Origin: Allium sativum
Taxonomy: Eukaryota > Streptophyta > Magnoliopsida > Asparagales > Amaryllidaceae
NCBI GenBank assembly: GCA_030737875.1
Contig: CM060923.1
Span: 175,439,696-175,503,695 of the forward strand
DNA: 64,000 nucleotides
Reading direction: 5' to 3'
The notes below the pieces were generated by a model. That model did no database searches, was not told the origin of the DNA, and saw only the letters and a list, made by a program, of their open reading frames with translations. The position numbers and the translations under genes were made by a program. Every line of letters starts with the position of its first letter. Positions within the stretch are counted from its first letter, which is position 1. Positions 1 through 12,734 of this stretch are shown here, piece by piece.

Positions 1-408
1 CTTATACGAATTCTGGTTGATTATTTATAACTATTTCAATTATAATCCGATTCGATTATAATAACACCCAACACACCCAATATATATTGTAATAATTCCT
101 ATATATACTTTCTTTATATCAAAATATATTTTGGGTAAAATTATTTCATTTACCCTCTTTCAAAAACATACCATTATGAATTGCTTTGTTCAAAAGTTTA
201 GAAACACCTATCGGCACAGTTTGCATTACTGTTTCGACCAGAATTCATAAACCACTCGACTGACCAGTCAACACAATATAAAACATTTTTTATATAAATC
301 TACAAATACATTCACTCGTATATATACACTCAAACTCAATCTAAGTTACTACTGACCCCATCTCTATTGAGTCACGCCACAGAGCCAAGGTATATCACTT
401 AACCTTCA
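1..408 (-). mobile_element. Internal (post-PBS) leader of a family-A LTR retrotransposon, cut by the window edge
   Basis: This stretch lies just downstream, on the minus strand, of the primer-binding site at 409-420, so it should be the untranslated leader of the element whose 5' LTR fills 422-6276. It is AT-rich and has no convincing reading frame. The gag and pol genes, if present, lie outside the window to the left. The assignment rests on position next to the PBS, not on similarity. Confidence 0.6.
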
Positions 409-420
409 GCTCTGATACCA
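409..420 (-). other. Primer-binding site (initiator tRNA-Met type) of element A1
   Basis: Read on the minus strand the bases are TGGTATCAGAGC, the complement of the 3' end of plant initiator tRNA-Met used to prime minus-strand DNA synthesis by many plant LTR retrotransposons. One base separates it from the LTR end at 422. It fixes the orientation: the LTR at 422-6276 is the 5' LTR of a minus-strand element. Confidence 0.9.
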
Positions 421-912
421 CTGTAACGACCCAGGAATTTTCGACCCTGAAATCGATACATAAGCACCATGTCGACTAATCAGACATCGAAAACACCGGA
501 TCATTTAGAGAAAGAAGTTAGAGGTTGAGAATAGGTAAGATAGAAATTTACAATAGAAGAAGAAGAAGATCACTACAAAACAGAATACGAATCTCACAGC
601 GGAACGAATAAAATATAATATCTAACATAACTTTGAAATAAACAGTATATATATCCAATACCATTATCAGAGTACAACACTTACATACAACGGAAATAAC
701 AATAGCTGTATAATCATGAAGCCTCCTGCTTCAAGTTCCTCCAAGTATCTGTAAAGACCTGAACTACTTGACTGCCTGTACAAATTTTGGCACCCAAGAG
801 TTTAGGGAAAAACAAAACAAAACAAACTCTGGGTCAGTCATGGGACTGGTGTGAGTAAATTCAAATCATTTGATTTAACTTTTAGAAAACCCTTTTTCAA
901 AGAAAGGATAAT

Positions 913-957
913 CGTAAGACTGATCCACACATAAACAAGGATGGTTTTTACCTTACG
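913..957 (-). other. Conserved CGTAAG/CTTACG inverted repeat in family-A LTR
   Basis: Arms CGTAAG (913-918) and CTTACG (952-957) flank a conserved loop with an inner GATCC/GGAT pairing. The same arrangement occurs at 59211-59255 in the second family-A LTR. The segment would be transcribed in R-U5. The function is unknown; it may simply be a well-preserved part of the LTR. Confidence 0.4.
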
Positions 958-3900
958 GAAACCAAACCAGTTTTAGAAATCAACACTTTTCTGACATTAT
1001 AATGGTGTCTAATCACAAGTAAATAATAATCTAGCAGAACGCTTGCATCTCACGTTCCACATATATTATATACAATCAAAATCGCGGCTCTTATTGGAAA
1101 TTGGATTCTGACTATGACAAGGTATGGGACCACCTGCCGATAGTGTATCTCTAGAGGCGAATACACAGGGTTCAACAACAACGTCTTGCAACCCGACCCA
1201 CACATGACTGACCACTCATTTCGCTTGAGTGTATCGAATATATTGTCACCCACGGTTGCTAGCAACATAACCGTTCCCGGGAGATACAGAAGCGAAAAGA
1301 AGTAACAAATATGAATATTCTCTAGATGGTGACAATATACCCTAATGGGGGCAACCCACATAGCCATGTTGCCTGCCCGATTTTTGTCAATTCCCGGTTG
1401 ATGAGGCTTGAGGTCATAACGTATCTTTTGAAAGATCAGACCTCCAATTACTTTGGATGCCACATCGTCATACTCATCAAATCACAAATTGATTTCCACA
1501 AAAATACCACGGGTATAAAGCTAAGAGAAACGAATTCCTCTGCCACCAAACGTGAATACGTTTGAAGAGATCAACTTACGTGATCCGTTAGATATACTCT
1601 GTCAAACATTCGTCCATTCATGTTTTCCTGGGACTGGACAAACCAAAGGCATTATTCAGTAAACATAACAGCCCTTGCATAACCCCGTCTTTAATTTTCT
1701 TTATCATATATGATCGCAATGCCAACGTCCATACAGAGTGGTTTTCAGAAAATATCTCTGATCCCGGTCTCTCCGTATTAACGACGAAAAAATGGTCAAA
1801 ATCTTTGATAGCCGGTGATTTAACTATCAAAGGAAAAACATCCATGCATCCAATAGTCATATTTCCAAATGGAAATTCAACCGATCAATCATCAATTAAC
1901 ATTTGAGCCCCTTTAAATAGATTTACCATTTTATTTCCCCCAATTTCCTGCTTCCCGTATCTTCGCAAGTATTTCTCACACCCGTTTTGCCTCACCCGAT
2001 CATTGGAAAACGTTTTCATTATTTTAAAATATTTATTTCCTATATTAAGAAAATACCTCCTTTTCAACATTGGGAATTAATTCCATATATTTACAACTCT
2101 TATTTTCTATATTTAGAAAATATACTTTATTAACATGGGAAAAGCATTTCCAATTATCATTTCTTAACCTCTCGTTATTCCAAATCATTTCAATACTACC
2201 AATCTCACCACCGAGACTTAACCATTCCTCAGTTAATCATGAAGTCAATCAAGTTGGGGTATAGTTACCTCTCAGACCTTAACTGAACATCATTCTCAAC
2301 TTTGAAATAGTCAAAGTTCACAATTTTAAACCGAACATGGCTTACGCGACTCTCAGATCAAATTCAAGAATCCCCTTCCTTTATGGAAAATAATGACTAT
2401 AACGATATCATTATAATCCTTGTTTCCGGAATATTTAATCTCAAAATATAACTTAGATTAATTACTTTAAACAAACAATTAATTAATTAATTTAAATAAT
2501 AAACAACTCTTGATAAAACTGAAAAGTAAATATCACATTCCTTAGTTTGATATAACGGAATTTCAATTTATAACTTTCTTTCGGATTGTCTATGTCTGGT
2601 TAACATTCCTAACTTCGGAATAGACTTACCGTTTCAGGTTAACACATTTACTTTGGAATTCATTACTTTCAACATTTACCATTTCCCCTTTGACACTATT
2701 CCAAATTTCAAAGCATTTTCTTTTAAAATCGCTATTCACTTTAAACGTGAATGTCACTTCTTTATAAAAATCTGGCTTATTTTATCAAATCCAATCTTGA
2801 TTTAAATAATAAATACCATTACAGTTTAATATTCCATTTATCTGGTTATTTTATAAATCTATACATCCTATTCTATCTCATGAGCTCATTTTATAATTTA
2901 TAACTTATCTCACTCACATATTGATAATAAATCCAATTATTTATTCATCCATCAAATTCTTTATTTCATTATATAATTTTATAGAAATAATTTTTTTTTA
3001 TAATATTAGACATAGTCAAATTTTTATTATAAAATCTTGCGGATTTAATTCAATCCTACTTTCTTTTCGAACCTCGAAATGATTTCATCATCACCTTTGA
3101 AATGATTTCCCTTTCCTAATTTCATCCTTACATTTTTAAATTATTTAACAATACATATTCCGCTTCATTTCTAACCTATCGTTTATGAATCGAACTACTT
3201 GTAATCTAGTTAATTTGAAATAGGCTTTTCCCCTTTTTAAAACCCAATCATTTTCCAATGTATTTTTCAGTATTTAAATACTAATTAAGTTCATGGTCAA
3301 TGTTATTCAAACATCCCAATCACACAATAATCAGGCATCGATTATTCACTACATCATATAATGTAATATATGAAAATCAACAATAGAATCATTGAGAAAT
3401 CCAGTTGGATTCCTCCAATCTGTTTTCCCTGCATCCACAGATGTTAAATAACAGAATTAACATTAATTTCATATTAATATGAAATATTAGAATCAATATT
3501 TAGCCAACGGTTCATAACGGTACCTATAATTTTGACCAATCAATTAGCAAATCATCCAAACGACCATCACACACCATATTCAATAATTTTTATCAATAAT
3601 AGGTAACCTTTATAAAATTATAAAATTATAAAATTGGGCAGAGTTAGTGAGTTTACTCACCTTGATCATTAATTGTTAAATAACAATTAACGTCTGTTGA
3701 TCCAAATCAGATGTTTAATCTTGACATAAATATAACCGAGCTCCGAATGTCTCTAAACCAGTTCCAACACTTAGCTTGCGTTCGTATTGCGACATGTGGC
3801 GTTCAATTCTGTTCACGTACACAATAAATACGGACATTTTAAATAAATAAATAAATGAAAATTTATTTAATTGATTTACTCGTCGGTACTAATCTAATGT

Positions 3901-4850
3901 CGAAATCCGCGATTATACGGGATTCTATACAAATGTAAACATATTTAAAGTTTAAACAAATTTTAATTAACCTAATTTAAATAACTAAATTAGCTGACAA
4001 ATTTCAAGTGATATAACGTTCTCACCAAGCCAATGCTGGAACCCGACTGAAACAGGTCTATGCATGCGCTTGTCCATCGATTCATGCGCCTACCCTCGTC
4101 CATGCATTCAAATCCATTGTACAAACCTTACTCCTTTCCCTTGACGTCCTTGCACTCAACTCTTCCTGCAAATTCACGTCTCATTTCCTTTTTTTCCTTT
4201 CGTTCGGGCTATAAATCTTAAAAATGGGCCCAAGGCCACACTTCTTTGAAAAAGACCCGAACCCGCGTTCTCCTCTTATACCCTACAGTGCACTATTTCA
4301 TCCCAAAGAAATCCGCCTCCAGTTCCCTTAGAAACCCATGTTGTCTATATTTTTCTTATTCACTTTCTTCCCTCTTCGGTATTTCTCCCTTTTCATGCAA
4401 CTGTAAAAGGAAACCCACTTCCCTTTTAAATTGTTCCTCCTTCGTTGATATATGCGGACCCGTGTTCATCTCCCCCATTCACGAAAGTAAAAGATCCTGC
4501 TCCTTTACGTTTCTACTCCATCTTCTCTTCTTATTTTACTCTATAGTATCTTTCCATTTACACGACTTCTCCCTCACATCTCAAGTCTCAACGCAAGCTC
4601 CTGGAACTCACTTTAACTCCGGCTTCAAATACCCCTACTGGCATCTACAGCCATGCCATTGTGTACCCCAACAATACCCACCAAAAACACTTCACCACTT
4701 TGTTTCGCCAAGTTCCGATGCGACATGGTTCTTATATGTTGTTTCACTGATATTCATACACAGTATACATATCTTTTTATAATAGGTTATTCTTTATTTC
4801 TCGTCTGAGATTGTCTTGTAGTGTTGTTGGAAGGAAACACAAATGGCTGT

Positions 4851-4860
4851 GTATTTATAG
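4851..4860 (-). promoter_or_regulatory. Probable TATA box of the A1 LTR
   Basis: The minus strand reads CTATAAATAC here, a good plant TATA consensus, at a plausible U3/R border about 1.4 kb inside the LTR. Transcription would run toward lower coordinates through the rest of the LTR. The call is from motif only. Confidence 0.45.
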
Positions 4861-6276
4861 CTTCATGACACCGTGATGGCCAAGTATTAGCTTCTATAGC
4901 TTTGCAGACTAATTAATAGGTTAAATGGATTTTCAGCGGTATGGGTATGTATTTTCTTTTTCGTTGGACACTGCCTTGATTTGAACTGTCATGGCAGACA
5001 ATAAAGGGTAGGCACACAACAGAAGATAGTCTGCAGTATTTTATTTCACTTGGAGAAGTAGGTTTTAAAAACCATTGGTTGCAGCGTACGGTTAGAGCTG
5101 TAGGTAGCACAGTACATGGGTTAGGGTTAGAGTTTTCGCTTCACTATTGATGTATTTTTCCTTCTTTTTTGAAAATGATAATACTGCTCATGGGTTTGCA
5201 GCTATTACATAGGTGGCTGGCGGATTTGATGTTACCCGGCGAATCATTTAGGTGAAAGTATGTTAGCTACAGACCGTGAAGAGCTTTCATTTCTTATTGT
5301 GAAGTTTTCCGGCAGCAATTAAATGTGAAGGAGAAAGTTGAATATGACAAATCACTGTATAACCTAGTGGACATGACAATTCTATGGTGAAAGCTTACAT
5401 TTAATGTATGTCGCAGCTTTCTTGTTTGTTTACAGAGAATGCCTTGTCATGGCCTTTAAAAATCAAGTACCTCTTACTGTTTACTATCGTGTTTATGGTA
5501 ATTCATGTGTTACGCCTGTACTCTTATTTGGTTGTAGATGTGTTATTGAGACTATTTAACGGTAGAGGTCATTTGACAAATTAGTATGTATATAACAATT
5601 CCTTTTTTTAAACAAAAGTGCAACGCTACCCTGCTTATATAATAACGTCGTTCAGTTACAGATGGCTACCGATGAAAATAAAAATATCGTTGTGATGGAC
5701 GATGTGCTACGATTCCCAAAATGTAATAATATCGGTAGGTTGACTCATATTTTGAAACCCCAAACTATTGATATAGTGTGCAAAATACTCTAAATAAAAA
5801 ATTGCGTATTTAACTAATTAAAAATTACAGTAAAATTCTAAAAATTAAATTATCACAACGTCTCAAAAAAATCTTGTCTAAATTTGAATCCACTATGTAG
5901 TTATTTCAAATAAATTGTTACGGTCGATGAACGATTCTATAGCGACTATCCAAAAATTTGATTTAGACATATCTTGCAATCTATACGACGAAATCTCCAT
6001 TTTCCACTTCCGTTAGAAAAATATAGTTCAACAGATTTGAACATCTCTCGTTTCGAAGAAATTCGGTTTATAACGGGCCTTGTACCCTCAGTTGAAGTTC
6101 AGAATGTTAAATTACGAACTACCTCGATATTACGGGCTCGATTATAATTAATATATATTTTTATACGTTCAACTTTGTTTTTATTAAAAATATATAAATC
6201 CACTTATATTACGAATTAAATATTTAAACTGATTTAAATATTCCAATACAAACCGATAAAAATGCAGGACGTTACA

Positions 6277-7486
6277 GGTTGTGCCTCTACGCAAGTCTAT
6301 AATTGAAGTGAGTGGTTGTAGTGATGCAAATAGTAAGAATTTTAAGTGCAAGAGTGAAGCTGTTTTTAATGAACACGAGATGCAAATTGTTAATGATATC
6401 TTTCGAAGCTGCTCTTCGTATAAAGAAAAATTGTGCATAGCCCCGCTGAAAAAAGTGTGTTGCCAATTGGTTATCCATTTGTTTTTCCCATTTATTTCTT
6501 ATTGCTATTTTCCTTTATTCTCTACTGCACTTGTTGGGGCAATAGAATTTTTTTTCCTTGTTGGCAGTAGGTTTTCCATTTTTTTGCCCATTTATTTCTT
6601 ATTACTATTTCACTTTATTTTCTATTGTACTTGTTGAAAGGCAACCCAAATTTTTTTCTTCTTGTTTGTTCTCCACTGGTTTTCGACCGTGTTGCCTAGG
6701 GCAACCCAACAAATAAAACCGGTCCTATGAACAGGAGATGCAAATTGTTAATATCATTGTAATTTTGTGCTGCTAATCTAGCTGAGTCTCGGATATTAAT
6801 CTTTACTTGTAATTCTTTAACCATAAGTGTTTTTTAATGTCATATTATTTCCTTGTTAACGACAAACTAACTCATCGTTTACAAGTAAACAAGTTCATGT
6901 CAAGTTATTCTATCCTTATATCTCTATTCTTGTATATTCACATTTGCTTTTTATTTTTGTTAGCTTGTGCTTGCAGGTGTAATAGCTTGAAGATTGGGAA
7001 GAGTAGAAGTTTATAATAGAAGAAGAAACGATGGTATAATAATATTAGATAATGTTTATTTATTAGAAATTTATTATGATTATTGTGTTGTGTTATTGTG
7101 TAATAACTGAAAGTAAAGCAGTCACGAGACCATGTAGAAAACTTCTCATTTAATAAGTGTATGTACTTTTATTAACATATGTAATGAATTCATCTATTTT
7201 CTGTAATGAAGTTACAAATTCACAAATGGTGTAAACTTGAATTGTTTTTTTTCTTAATGTGAGTAATTATGTTCGTTGTTAGTGAAATAGTGGTTACAGT
7301 TATAATATTATGAAATCTTTGATTAATAGAAGTTGAGGTATAATTACTTTTAACAGTTGTAAAACAAATTTTAACAACTGCTAGAAACAGTTGTAAAAAA
7401 GTTTGACTTTCTTATGATTGCCAGCTGTAACAGACATATTACAAGTGTTTTTTGTAGTTGTGAAAGGGTACTTTTTTGTTGTAGTG
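6277..7486. mobile_element. Probable remnant of a CACTA-type DNA transposon, right end at 7486
   Basis: The right boundary reads TTTTTTGTTGTAGTG at 7472-7486; its complement begins CACTACAACAAAA, a typical CACTA terminus. Just inside it, motifs of the type ACAGTTGTAAAA recur in both orientations (about 7350-7440), as expected for subterminal transposase-binding repeats. The left part holds an exon-like open stretch (6281-6460), a roughly 100-bp tandem duplication (6487-6640) and GGCAAC/GTTGCC motifs. A phrase containing GAGATGCAAATTGTTAAT occurs at about 6378 and again at about 6736. I found no matching left terminus, so the element is truncated or composite. No protein family was recognised. 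Confidence 0.45.
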
Positions 7487-7640
7487 GTACATATGGCAAC
7501 ACCTGTACTGATGTTACCATAGGGTCGCAAAGGTGTTGCCTTTGATTCTAAGGCAACGCGACAAAAGGCAACACGGCAAAAGTGCTGCCATAGATCATTT
7601 TTTGCCTAAAGCAACACTTTTTGGCACTTCCTTCGTCACT
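7487..7640. repeat. GGCAACAC-rich inverted-repeat patch
   Basis: About eight copies of GGCAAC(A/G)C or its complement lie in about 150 bp. Similar motifs occur at 6458-6720. Dense short motifs in both orientations resemble subterminal regions of CACTA elements, but no terminus is visible beside this patch. The identity is uncertain. Confidence 0.35.
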
Positions 7641-8674
7641 TCTCCGGTGTTACGGTATGCAATCTATGGCCTAGTTTGATATCGTTATTCCAATACGATA
7701 TTTGTTATTTTCTGAATTTAGTACTGAATATAAGTCGACGTGACTTCCATTTAAAATCTTATTTTTAATATCGAACTGGATTTGAGTTTGTTACGAATGG
7801 TATCTTTATTAATATCGTTCTTAAACCCATTTATGATTGGAATAAATCTTTTAATTAAGGTTTGGAGAAAGTTTTCTAGTATTTTTAATTGAATTGGAAT
7901 TGAATGGAATTCGATTAATAATAATCGAGATGAGTTTCTATGAAGGAAGACGTTTTCTATTTACGGAATTAAAAGGCTTTGTCGTTATTCCACTTATAGC
8001 ATTGGTCGGATATGGAAATTTATATCAATTATAAGTTGTTGAGGTTTATGTGAAGATTCCATATTAATGGAAGATGATTTTGGGTTTATTGCGAGATTTT
8101 AAATGACATTTGTTCTTTAATCCACGTAAAGGTGAAATAAATTTCTGGAAGTTAATAACCATTAAATAATGATTTTGGGATTAAAACTTAACTAAAGTTT
8201 AATGAATCTTTAATTAGATTGTAACATAAAAGGAGGTAATTAATTTACAAAATAAGAGAAATGATCGAGATGGGGTATCACTAGTTTTATTTCATGCGAT
8301 AGTTATTTCATGCGATAGTTAAATCTTTAATTAAATTTGAATGTTAAATGGTAATTAAATTTACCAATAACCAGATGGATGTTAAATATAGAGTACACCA
8401 GTTTTCTCCATTAGATGAATAGGTTGGAATTGAGAATAATAAAATAAAAGATTGCTTCGGTAAGGCTAGATAATCCCGACTAGTTTTGGACCTTAATTTG
8501 TTATAATTTGTGAAAAGATAAAATAAAATGTTTTGAAATGATATCCAAAGGAAGATTAAACAATACATTTAGAAGAATTTATCTTAGATAAAATGAATGG
8601 GAGTCTTTCCCCAAAGATATGAATATTTGAATAAAAGAATATTCTAGATTGGAATGAGATTTGTGCTACGAAAG
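7641..8674 (+). other. AT-rich stretch without genes; possible old family-A LTR piece
   Basis: No coding frame or RNA gene is visible. Composition and scattered phrases (for example around 8344-8390) resemble the complement of the family-A LTR at about 2780-2880. If so, this is a degraded LTR in the opposite orientation, interrupted by the copia element that begins at 8675. The similarity is weak by eye and needs an alignment. Confidence 0.3.
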
Positions 8675-9682
8675 TGTCTAAGCAGTGGTAGGATCGTATA
8701 GTACGGAGTATAAATATGATAAAGCAGAGTAGTAGCTGTAAGAAAATTCACACAATCGATTTTATACTAGTTCGGACCATTGTCCTACGTCCAGTCCCAG
8801 ACTCCCTTCTGGTATTTCACTAACACAAAAACCCTCGCTTCACCCGGAGCAATAGGTTCACAATTATCCGAACAACTGAACGGGATTTCTTGCCTCAATT
8901 GCTGAAGAGGACTTTCACAATACAGAATAATTGATGACTATTTGTGTTTTTGGTAACACAGATATGTCAATTTGAAGTACACCCTTCCTATAGTCTATTT
9001 TGATGATAAAGTGTAGCTTATGAAAGAATATGGAAGATTGAAATCTTATGTATTTGTAAATAGAGGGCTTTTAGAGATTTAGAAGGCTTTTAGTAAGATA
9101 GAAAGAATTGGAATGAAATTCGGTGATTGGATCACTTAATCAAGCCTCTATTTATAATATACAAAGAGTTACAACCAATCATGAAGAGATTTGATCAAGA
9201 GATATAAAATAGAAAGTTGTGACTCTTCATTATAAGTTGCATCCCTTCGTATTCAGATGTCTGGATAAGAATTTTAGATGTCTGTTTTGATTTAAAAATA
9301 AACAGCAAGGAAATAGGTTAATTCGGAGTGGATTCAGACGTCTGAATTTTTCAGACCAAACGTCTGAATATTACGTGAATATGAAATTTTTTTCAGCAAA
9401 CAGACGTCTGTATGAAAATTTTCAAAAGCCTGTTTTCTTAAGGAGACTTATTCCTTGCCTATTTTATTGTGAATATATATATAATGTGTATGTGTGTGTA
9501 ATCATCAATGAATACTTTAACAGATAACTCTAAGACTAACAAACTCTTACAACATATATAATCTTCATTTGTGTTCTTGAAACTATTGTCGGATATCTTC
9601 CTTCAAAAAAGAGTTAGTTGATATAGTATATATGCTTATGTATACTTGTCATAGTCAAAATGCTATATAGTGAGATTCAACA
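8675..9682 (-). repeat. 3' LTR of Copia1
   Basis: Begins TGTCTAAGCAG and ends TTCAACA in plus coordinates and is paralogous over its length with 17400-18414. On the element strand it reads TGTTGAAT to TTAGACA. It contains several AGACGTCT-type palindromes (9331, 9355 and 9403 regions) in its U3 part and a TATA-like TTATAAATAG on the minus strand near 9150. Confidence 0.88.
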
Positions 9683-9695
9683 TTCTCCCCCTTTT
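9683..9695 (-). other. Polypurine tract of Copia1
   Basis: The minus strand reads AAAAGGGGGAGAA immediately upstream of the 3' LTR, the position and composition of the plus-strand primer used in retrotransposon replication. It supports the LTR border at 9682 and the minus orientation. Confidence 0.85.
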
Positions 9696-10094
9696 TGACT
9701 AATGACAACTATATAAGCTCCCCCGTTCAATAAGCATATAACATCACTTGTTTCTTACCTTTTGTCATTTGACCAAAAGGAATACTTATTACACAATTTA
9801 AGTATTTATGCACAACACACAAACACAACTTAAACAAAGACATATAATAAACAAGCATAACATTCAGACATAACACACCCTAGCACATCATAGATTTTTG
9901 TGCCAAAGATAAACTATAGTACCAAAAATATATTACACGCCATAGTTAATTAAATGTTTTTAACTAAAATATGTAGATAACCATACTAACCAACCCTCTG
10001 ATGTAGACAAACTTTGTCCAACACTTGTTCTACCGTCTTTGGTAGAACCATGTTCAGAACTAGTATTAGGAACTTCTTCGGTTGAACTTGATGA

Positions 10095-11239
10095 CTAATG
10101 AAACAGAGCTGGATCATGGGCTTGGCTAGAAGAGGTCCTAATGCAAGATATGTTCTCTAAAATTTTATTCAAAAAACCTTTTATGGAATCAAATTTCTTG
10201 TTTGTTTGTCTTTCAAAACGCTTAAAATCTTTATGAATTCTAGATTGATTGCGTGATAGCGTAACTAAGGCTTGCCTGGAGGAAGTATCGGGGGAGATGA
10301 CTTGAATTCCTTCTTCTTCTTTATGTTGATGGCGATGAGAAGTCTTGGCTATTAGTGCTTCCGATTGAGATGTTACATATTCAGTCCAAACCTCAAAAGG
10401 CATATACTCCAAAGTCGCGGGATTAGAATCAATATCCATAAGTTTTAAGGTCTTAGATCCAATTTCCTTGATTCTAAGAGAAGAAGTATCGGGTATCGTT
10501 ATTTCATAAGTGGTAAGAATCCGAGTAATATAAGCGCCGTAGTGAATAGTCTTATACTTACTCTAGTAAGTAATATCCATCCATTCGTCTAGAAAGATCT
10601 TTTCCCAATTGATTTGCTTGTTCGAGTACAGGGGATACAAGGCTTGAAATCACGTTTGTAAACTTTTCCATAACTTCCTTTGTGGGGTTGGATTGTTCAG
10701 ACTAATATGCGGTTTAATAATTGAGCTTGTTGTCGAAGACGGGTAGAGGTAAGATCATGCATATTAATGAGATTATCGGAAAGAAACTTGTGTGATATCT
10801 CGTCTATTTGAGTCATACCAACTTTAGTTGTGTTGATATCAAGTCCTTGCCAAACACAACTCAAGATTTGACCTAATCATTGAATTGGAAGAAGAATACG
10901 TTTTCCACAAACACAAGACCAAACACAATCATTTTTGTTTTGAGGTCTAGTATGATCTAGGTTTAAGTTGGCCAAGAATAATTTTACTAGCAAAGGATAT
11001 ATTTTGACATTATTTGTATTAAAATCTACTAGAGATTTGAAGTGATAATGTTTAGCATATTGTAAAAGTCGATAATTAGAAAAAGAATCAAACTTCACAA
11101 AGGCACCCTCAAAGAATTTGGAATCTTTCATTGCCTTGTACCTTGCCTTGGCGGTGTCATCCCAAAGCCATTATTGAATTAATTCGTCGGAGGGAGGGTT
11201 GGATTCTTGTTTCCTTATACATTTGCCTCGATTTGCCAT
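10095..11239 (-). pseudogene. Extra ORF of Copia1 between pol and 3' LTR, resembling plant transposon-associated (Transposase_32-like) proteins
   Basis: An ATG at 11237-11239 opens a frame of about 380 codons in sense with gag-pol. It is interrupted by an in-frame TAA at about codon 23 and by further stops or frameshifts between 10440 and 10876. The N-terminal part reads like MANRGK followed by a charged stretch. The middle (11131-10877) is a long open segment rich in F, Y, N and L around KFFEGAFVKFDSF. The next part carries HYGAYITRIL, a type of motif I associate with the 'putative plant transposon protein' domain family. The C-terminal 114 residues (10439-10095) are hydrophilic and probably coiled-coil. 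SIRE elements often carry an additional, sometimes envelope-like, ORF here, but I see no signal peptide or membrane segment. The family assignment is from memory of motifs and is tentative. Confidence 0.55.
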
Positions 11240-11394
11240 GATTTTTATGGTAAAAATTTCAAGTTATGAAGTGATTTGGTTTGGGGGCTAGGTTTTATAA
11301 GAGGTAAACAGGTGCAATGGTAAAAAGTGAAGAGGTGAAGAGAAATGATGGTTAGGTAAAAGATGCTGTCCTTTTAAAAAAGGATTTTGTTCAG

Positions 11395-11705
11395 AATCAG
11401 ACGTCTGTTTATAAAAAATCAAACGTCTGATTTTCCTCTAATTTGACCCCGCAGAGAAATAGTATATTTTTGTACATATTCAGACGTCTATTTATTTTGA
11501 AGTCAATGTATGTTTATGAGACGTAAAGAAATTTTAAACATTGATCAGACGTCTGGAAAATTTGGTCAGACGTCTGATTTTGTGAATTCTTGGACAAGCA
11601 AGGATTAAGTTCATTTTCATCCCAATTTAGACGCCTGTTTTTACAGAGTTAGATGTCTGAATCTGTAGTAGTAATATTATTTTCCCAGATTTCAGACGTC
11701 TGTTT
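11395..11705 (-). repeat. Cluster of AGACGTCT palindromes in the Copia1 3' untranslated region
   Basis: Within about 310 bp there are about eight copies of CAGACGTCTG or one-base variants, an inverted-repeat decamer with the core GACGTC. Five more variants lie inside each LTR (9250-9410; 17975-18135). GACGTC is the C-box core bound by plant bZIP factors, so the array could be an enhancer or a structural element. The copies are irregularly spaced, so this is not a simple tandem repeat. Confidence 0.7.
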
Positions 11706-12734
11706 AATATAAAAAATATATACTTTATAAAGTTGAATACAATTTTAGAAACCAGAAAACAAATCTTCTAATAGGTGTTTGTAAATTATCAAATAGCAAG
11801 TGAATAAACATGAAGATTATCAATCTTTAGGGAATGGATTCGTTGGTGGAGTTGAGAATCGTTTTCCTTCGTTTGCATTGTAATCTTTGTCCTAACTATT
11901 CAGACTATACGAAGGTCGTCGAGGAGAGTATGTACAGTACTTCATGGTAGGATTTACTGGATCTTTTTCAGTTGGATAGGATGAAGATGGATCTATAGGA
12001 TCTGCTGGGACTGATAAAGATTCAGAGACATCTTTCATCTTTGGACCGCAAAATTTATAAACAATTTTCTCGAGAAGATATAAACGAGTTGCGGTGACCT
12101 TTTGCTCAAAGTATAATTCTTTTTGAAGTGCTATTTGTCTTTTTGATAGTGATGAATGTCATCAATTTTCCTCTTCGTATCAGGTGAAGAAAAAAGAGCA
12201 CGTTTTGCCATTTGGATCCAATGTAAATCCAGTGTGATAATTACTCCATCGATATTTTAGTTCATTTCTAGGTGTTGTTCTAGGGAAATGTGGAGTTTTT
12301 GTCGACTTATCCATTGAGAAGGTGGTATTAATTGATGGATTTGAATTTCGGGATGACATTTTTGGATTAAGTTTGAATTTGTTAATAAAAAATTGTATTT
12401 ATTTTTCTGATGCTTATTTTTTTTATATAGAGAAAGGTTTTCAAAGTATTTGTGGTATAAAATGAGTGAATAATTTTAACCAGTAAAAGAGTTTTGCTAA
12501 AAACATAACAAGTGGTTAACAATAAACAAGTGTATTTGTAAATTTCTGTACTTATTTCATATCGATTTTTATATTCATACGTAATTACTATATAACTAGT
12601 TTTATATATCTTTTAAAGATGTAATTCCTAATTCACGTCTTAGTTTTATAAAAGTTTGTTCTAATACAGGTTTAGTAAATATGTCTGCAATTTGATTTTC
12701 AGTTGAGATATGTTCTAAATTTGTGATATTTTTT

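Larger units (their letters stand above)
422..6276 (-). repeat. Giant 5' LTR (5.86 kb) of family-A element A1
   Basis: The block starts TGTAACGACCC and ends GGACGTTACA, so both termini carry the TGTAAC/GTTACA inverted repeat typical of plant gypsy LTRs. It abuts a tRNA-Met primer site at its low end. Segments at about 780-1860 and 3330-3660 recur in the LTR beginning at 58703, and the first segment recurs inverted near 29950-30500, which marks it as a dispersed repeat. A minus-strand TATA box lies near 4855, leaving about 1.4 kb of U3 and about 4.4 kb of R-U5. No coding region is convincing. 5.86 kb is very long for an LTR, and an undetected insertion inside it (for example 4.2-5.7 kb) is possible. 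The flank GGTTG (6277-6281) is the expected target duplication, but its partner lies outside the window. Confidence 0.75.

Noticed and set aside
409..420. Sequences GCTCTGATACCA considered as tRNA gene fragments (also 17380, 26702, 52747)
   Set aside because: They are only 12 bp and lie at LTR borders, so they are primer-binding sites and not tRNA genes.
571..590. CACTACAAAAC as a left CACTA terminus for the end at 7486
   Set aside because: The same position in the other family-A LTRs aligns as ordinary LTR sequence without a terminus.
1050..1463. 137-codon minus-strand ORF
   Set aside because: It falls in LTR sequence shared with A2, where the frame is not kept, and has no family features.
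4246..4782. 178-codon plus-strand ORF in the A1 LTR
   Set aside because: It is antisense to the element, low in complexity (S, F, L, P rich), shows no domain, and lies at the U3/R region.
8670..8674. GAAAG as target duplication of Copia1
   Set aside because: The matching GAAAG at 17395-17399 is on the inner side of the 5' LTR; the outer right flank reads TGATT.
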